From the NCBI RefSeq assembly GCF_003412455.1, contig NZ_QTJU01000005.1:124001-188000 (forward strand): a DNA stretch of 64,000 bases. The letters are read 5' to 3'. The DNA comes from Deminuibacter soli (GTDB taxonomy: Bacteria > Bacteroidota > Bacteroidia > Chitinophagales > Chitinophagaceae). A model generated the notes under the pieces. That model did no database searches. It was not told the origin of the DNA and saw only the letters and a list, made by a program, of their open reading frames with translations. Both the position numbers and the translations under genes were made by a program. Positions 62,589 to 64,000 of this stretch are shown piece by piece. Position 1 is the first letter of the stretch. Every line of letters begins with the position of its first letter.

Positions 62589-62799
62589 CAAGATATTCCT
62601 GTGCAGAGCTGCGAGGTTGGTTGCTCGCAGAATACGCGGAAAACGCTGAAATCTTAAGCGAAGATCAAAGCGCATTTTAACGCGCTGAAGCCGCCTGCCA
62701 CGGCAACAGATACCATCGCTCTAGCATCGTTCGACCATCGTTCGGGCTTTTGCACTTATCAATTTCACGCAAGGATCGCAAGGGAACAAAGCCGCAAAA

Positions 62800-62912
62800 G
62801 ATTTGCTTAGATGGCCCCGACTGTCGATTCTCGATTCCCGAACACGCCTACACCCCGCAGGGTATCCCCAAAACAATGAAAGGTGTACTCCTTGCGGAAC
62901 ACACCTTTTTTT
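62800..62912 (+). repeat. 'ccgactgtcgattctcgattcccg' repeat followed by a hairpin
   Basis: 62815-62842 repeats the ctcgactgtcgattctcgat element. At about 62878-62911 AAGGTGT and ACACCTT form a hairpin followed by seven T residues on the plus strand, a terminator-like structure with no gene directly upstream. Other sequence in 62589-62800 shows nothing. Confidence 0.5.
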
Positions 62913-62992
62913 GAACGCTTATCTCTTTATTATTTTTATCCTGCTTCTTTCTTTTTTACGGAAAGTTGTGGGATATGTTTCAACGTAGAGAA

Positions 62993-63232
62993 TCACCGTT
63001 CTTTGATGATAACAGTAGCAAAACCGTACCAGATTTCATGTATGCCAACAGAAAGAATAAGCCGGCTATTTATCAGTACATTAATTATCTGTGATTTTTT
63101 TACTGCATTTCCCGGAACGGCAAAGTGTGGAATAGCTTCAACCATAGCTGTAGAATAATGGATCAGGCCTGTTGTTTCTTCACCCGGAGGAACTGCATAG
63201 CCCGTTTTTTGTGGGGCTGGTGCGTTACACAT
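62993..63232 (-). CDS. Small hypothetical protein
   Basis: This 79-residue frame is read from MCNAPAPQKTGYAVPPG at 63232; starts at 63247 or 63259 would add 5 or 9 residues. The sequence (ETTGLIHYSTAMVEAIPHFAVPGNAVKKSQIINVLINSRLILSVG in part) is balanced in composition and looks like a folded protein. No family is recognised and no promoter is clear. It is opposite in direction to the ferritin gene. Confidence 0.4.
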   Translation of the reverse strand: MCNAPAPQKTGYAVPPGEETTGLIHYSTAMVEAIPHFAVPGNAVKKSQIINVLINSRLILSVGIHEIWYGFATVIIKER

Positions 63233-63330
63233 ATTCTGCAAAGCCATGCAACCATCCAACCATCCCGCAATTGAACCATCTTTCCCGCCATGGCACGATT
63301 TTTCCCTTACAGCCCGGTAAAAGGTAACTT

Positions 63331-63882
63331 ATGAATACAAACCGCTTGTCACCCTCCATCACCGCATCCCTTAATGCACAAATGACCAAGGAAGCACATG
63401 CTTCACAGATCTATCTTTCTTACGCATCCTGGGCGCAGAGTGAAGGATACGACGGCATTGCGAACTTCCTGTTCAGGCATGCCAAAGAAGAACGCAACCA
63501 CATGATGAAATTTCTCGAATACATTCTTGAAAGAGGCGCGCGTGTTAAAATAGACGCCATTCCCGAACCTGGTCCTGACCCGCTGCATGTGCAGGATTGT
63601 TTTGAAAAAGTATTTCAGCAGGAGCTGGACAATACGAAGGGCATTTACCAGCTGGTGAAACAGAGCTTTACGGAAGAAGACTGGGCCACCTGGAATTTTA
63701 TGCAGTGGTTTGTAAAAGAACAAACCGAAGAAGAAACACTGGCTATTAACCTGCTCGATAAAATCAAGATTGCCGGCGGCGCACAAGCCAGCAGCGATGC
63801 CCTATACGCACTTGACCGCGACCTCGAAAAAACACCCGATGACGCAGAACTTGCAGAAGACAAATCACAGGATAACCCGTAA
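63331..63882 (+). CDS. Ferritin
   Basis: This 183-residue iron-storage protein matches bacterial ferritin: LNAQMTKEAHASQIYLSYASWAQSEGYDGIANFLFRHAKEERNHMMKFLEYILERGARV with the ferroxidase-site Glu and His pattern (E17-like, E50, E53-H54), and a later QTEEETLAINLLDKIKIAGG with the further Glu ligands. It has an unusual acidic C-terminal tail of about 20 residues beyond the core (EKTPDDAELAEDKSQDNP). It is cytoplasmic, mineralising iron in a 24-mer. Confidence 0.94.
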   Translation: MNTNRLSPSITASLNAQMTKEAHASQIYLSYASWAQSEGYDGIANFLFRHAKEERNHMMKFLEYILERGARVKIDAIPEPGPDPLHVQDCFEKVFQQELDNTKGIYQLVKQSFTEEDWATWNFMQWFVKEQTEEETLAINLLDKIKIAGGAQASSDALYALDRDLEKTPDDAELAEDKSQDNP

Positions 63883-63894
63883 CAGCCGGCTTCG

Positions 63895-64000
63895 AGCTTC
63901 GAGCTACAAGCTGGTAGCGGATAGCTGTAAGTAGCTGATAGCGATTAGCTTTTAGCCTTTGTGCAGATGCGGCTGTGAGGACACAGCCGCGGGCAAAGCG
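63895..64000. repeat. Repeats at the right edge, including palindrome P1
   Basis: An agcttcgagctacaagctgg element (R2 type), an agcggatagctg / tagctgatagc element and palindrome P1 (63969-63990) lie here. No gene is seen. Confidence 0.55.

Noticed and set aside
1-64000. CRISPR array, transposase, integrase or att sites
   Set aside because: No regularly spaced unique-spacer repeats and no transposase- or integrase-like protein were seen; the only tandem array has no spacers.

Overview
The window comes from a Bacteroidota chromosome, most likely family Chitinophagaceae. The signs are promoters with the TAnnTTTG -7 box, many secreted beta-barrel and SusC-type envelope proteins, DUF6660, DUF6515, DUF3943, DUF4953-type metalloprotease and pirin genes, and little Shine-Dalgarno signal. 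It is mostly ordinary core and envelope content, cut by intergenic repeat clusters and one AT-rich accessory patch.

Layout. 1-6.1 kb: a candidate small RNA, then a minus-strand run of envelope genes (MscS channel, DUF502, DUF2541-like, DUF6515, OmpA lipoprotein). 6.4-13 kb: sulfatase, two outer-membrane proteins, a Cys/His-rich DUF6660 protein and a TonB-dependent receptor. 13-17.7 kb: DUF3943 protein, large catalase, AlkB. 17.9-21.1 kb: cobalamin riboswitch, metE and an acyl-CoA thioesterase. 21-27.4 kb: small hypotheticals, DUF481, a frameshifted metallo-beta-lactamase-fold gene, two HxlR regulators each divergent from an enzyme gene, and an UPF0173 hydrolase. 27.4-32.9 kb (minus): a TPR histidine kinase, a PycTM effector and an HD-like protein split at an A10 tract, and an AT-rich two-gene module (PD-(D/E)XK-like protein plus a uracil-phosphoribosyltransferase-like protein). 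33-41 kb: a truncated permease remnant and a full MacB-like permease, a DUF6886 pseudogene, pirin, and a GH43 / TIM-barrel isomerase / Gfo-Idh-MocA cluster. 41.4-47.8 kb: tRNA-Asp, cupin, and a sulfatase / DUF1254 / amidohydrolase operon with a sulfatase remnant. 47.8-64 kb: GluQRS, GH16 glucanase, AraC regulator, a 96-bp tandem array, an Omp85-like barrel, histidine kinase plus cytochrome c, a large zinc metalloprotease, RhlE-type helicase, SRPBCC protein and ferritin.

The strongest new signal is regulatory. An 11-bp inverted repeat, GTAACSGTTAC, occurs nine times, each time upstream of a TAnnTTTG-like -7 box. The gap is either 26-27 nt (six sites) or 36-37 nt (three sites), a difference of one DNA helical turn. 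The downstream genes are nearly all exported or outer-membrane proteins (OmpA, two sulfatase loci, porin operon, DUF3943, DUF481, Omp85), plus a short transcript with its own terminator and an unseen gene to the left. This looks like the regulon of one activator. The second point of interest is the 29.8-32.9 kb block, a candidate conflict (anti-phage) locus. All assignments are by eye; no database search was run.
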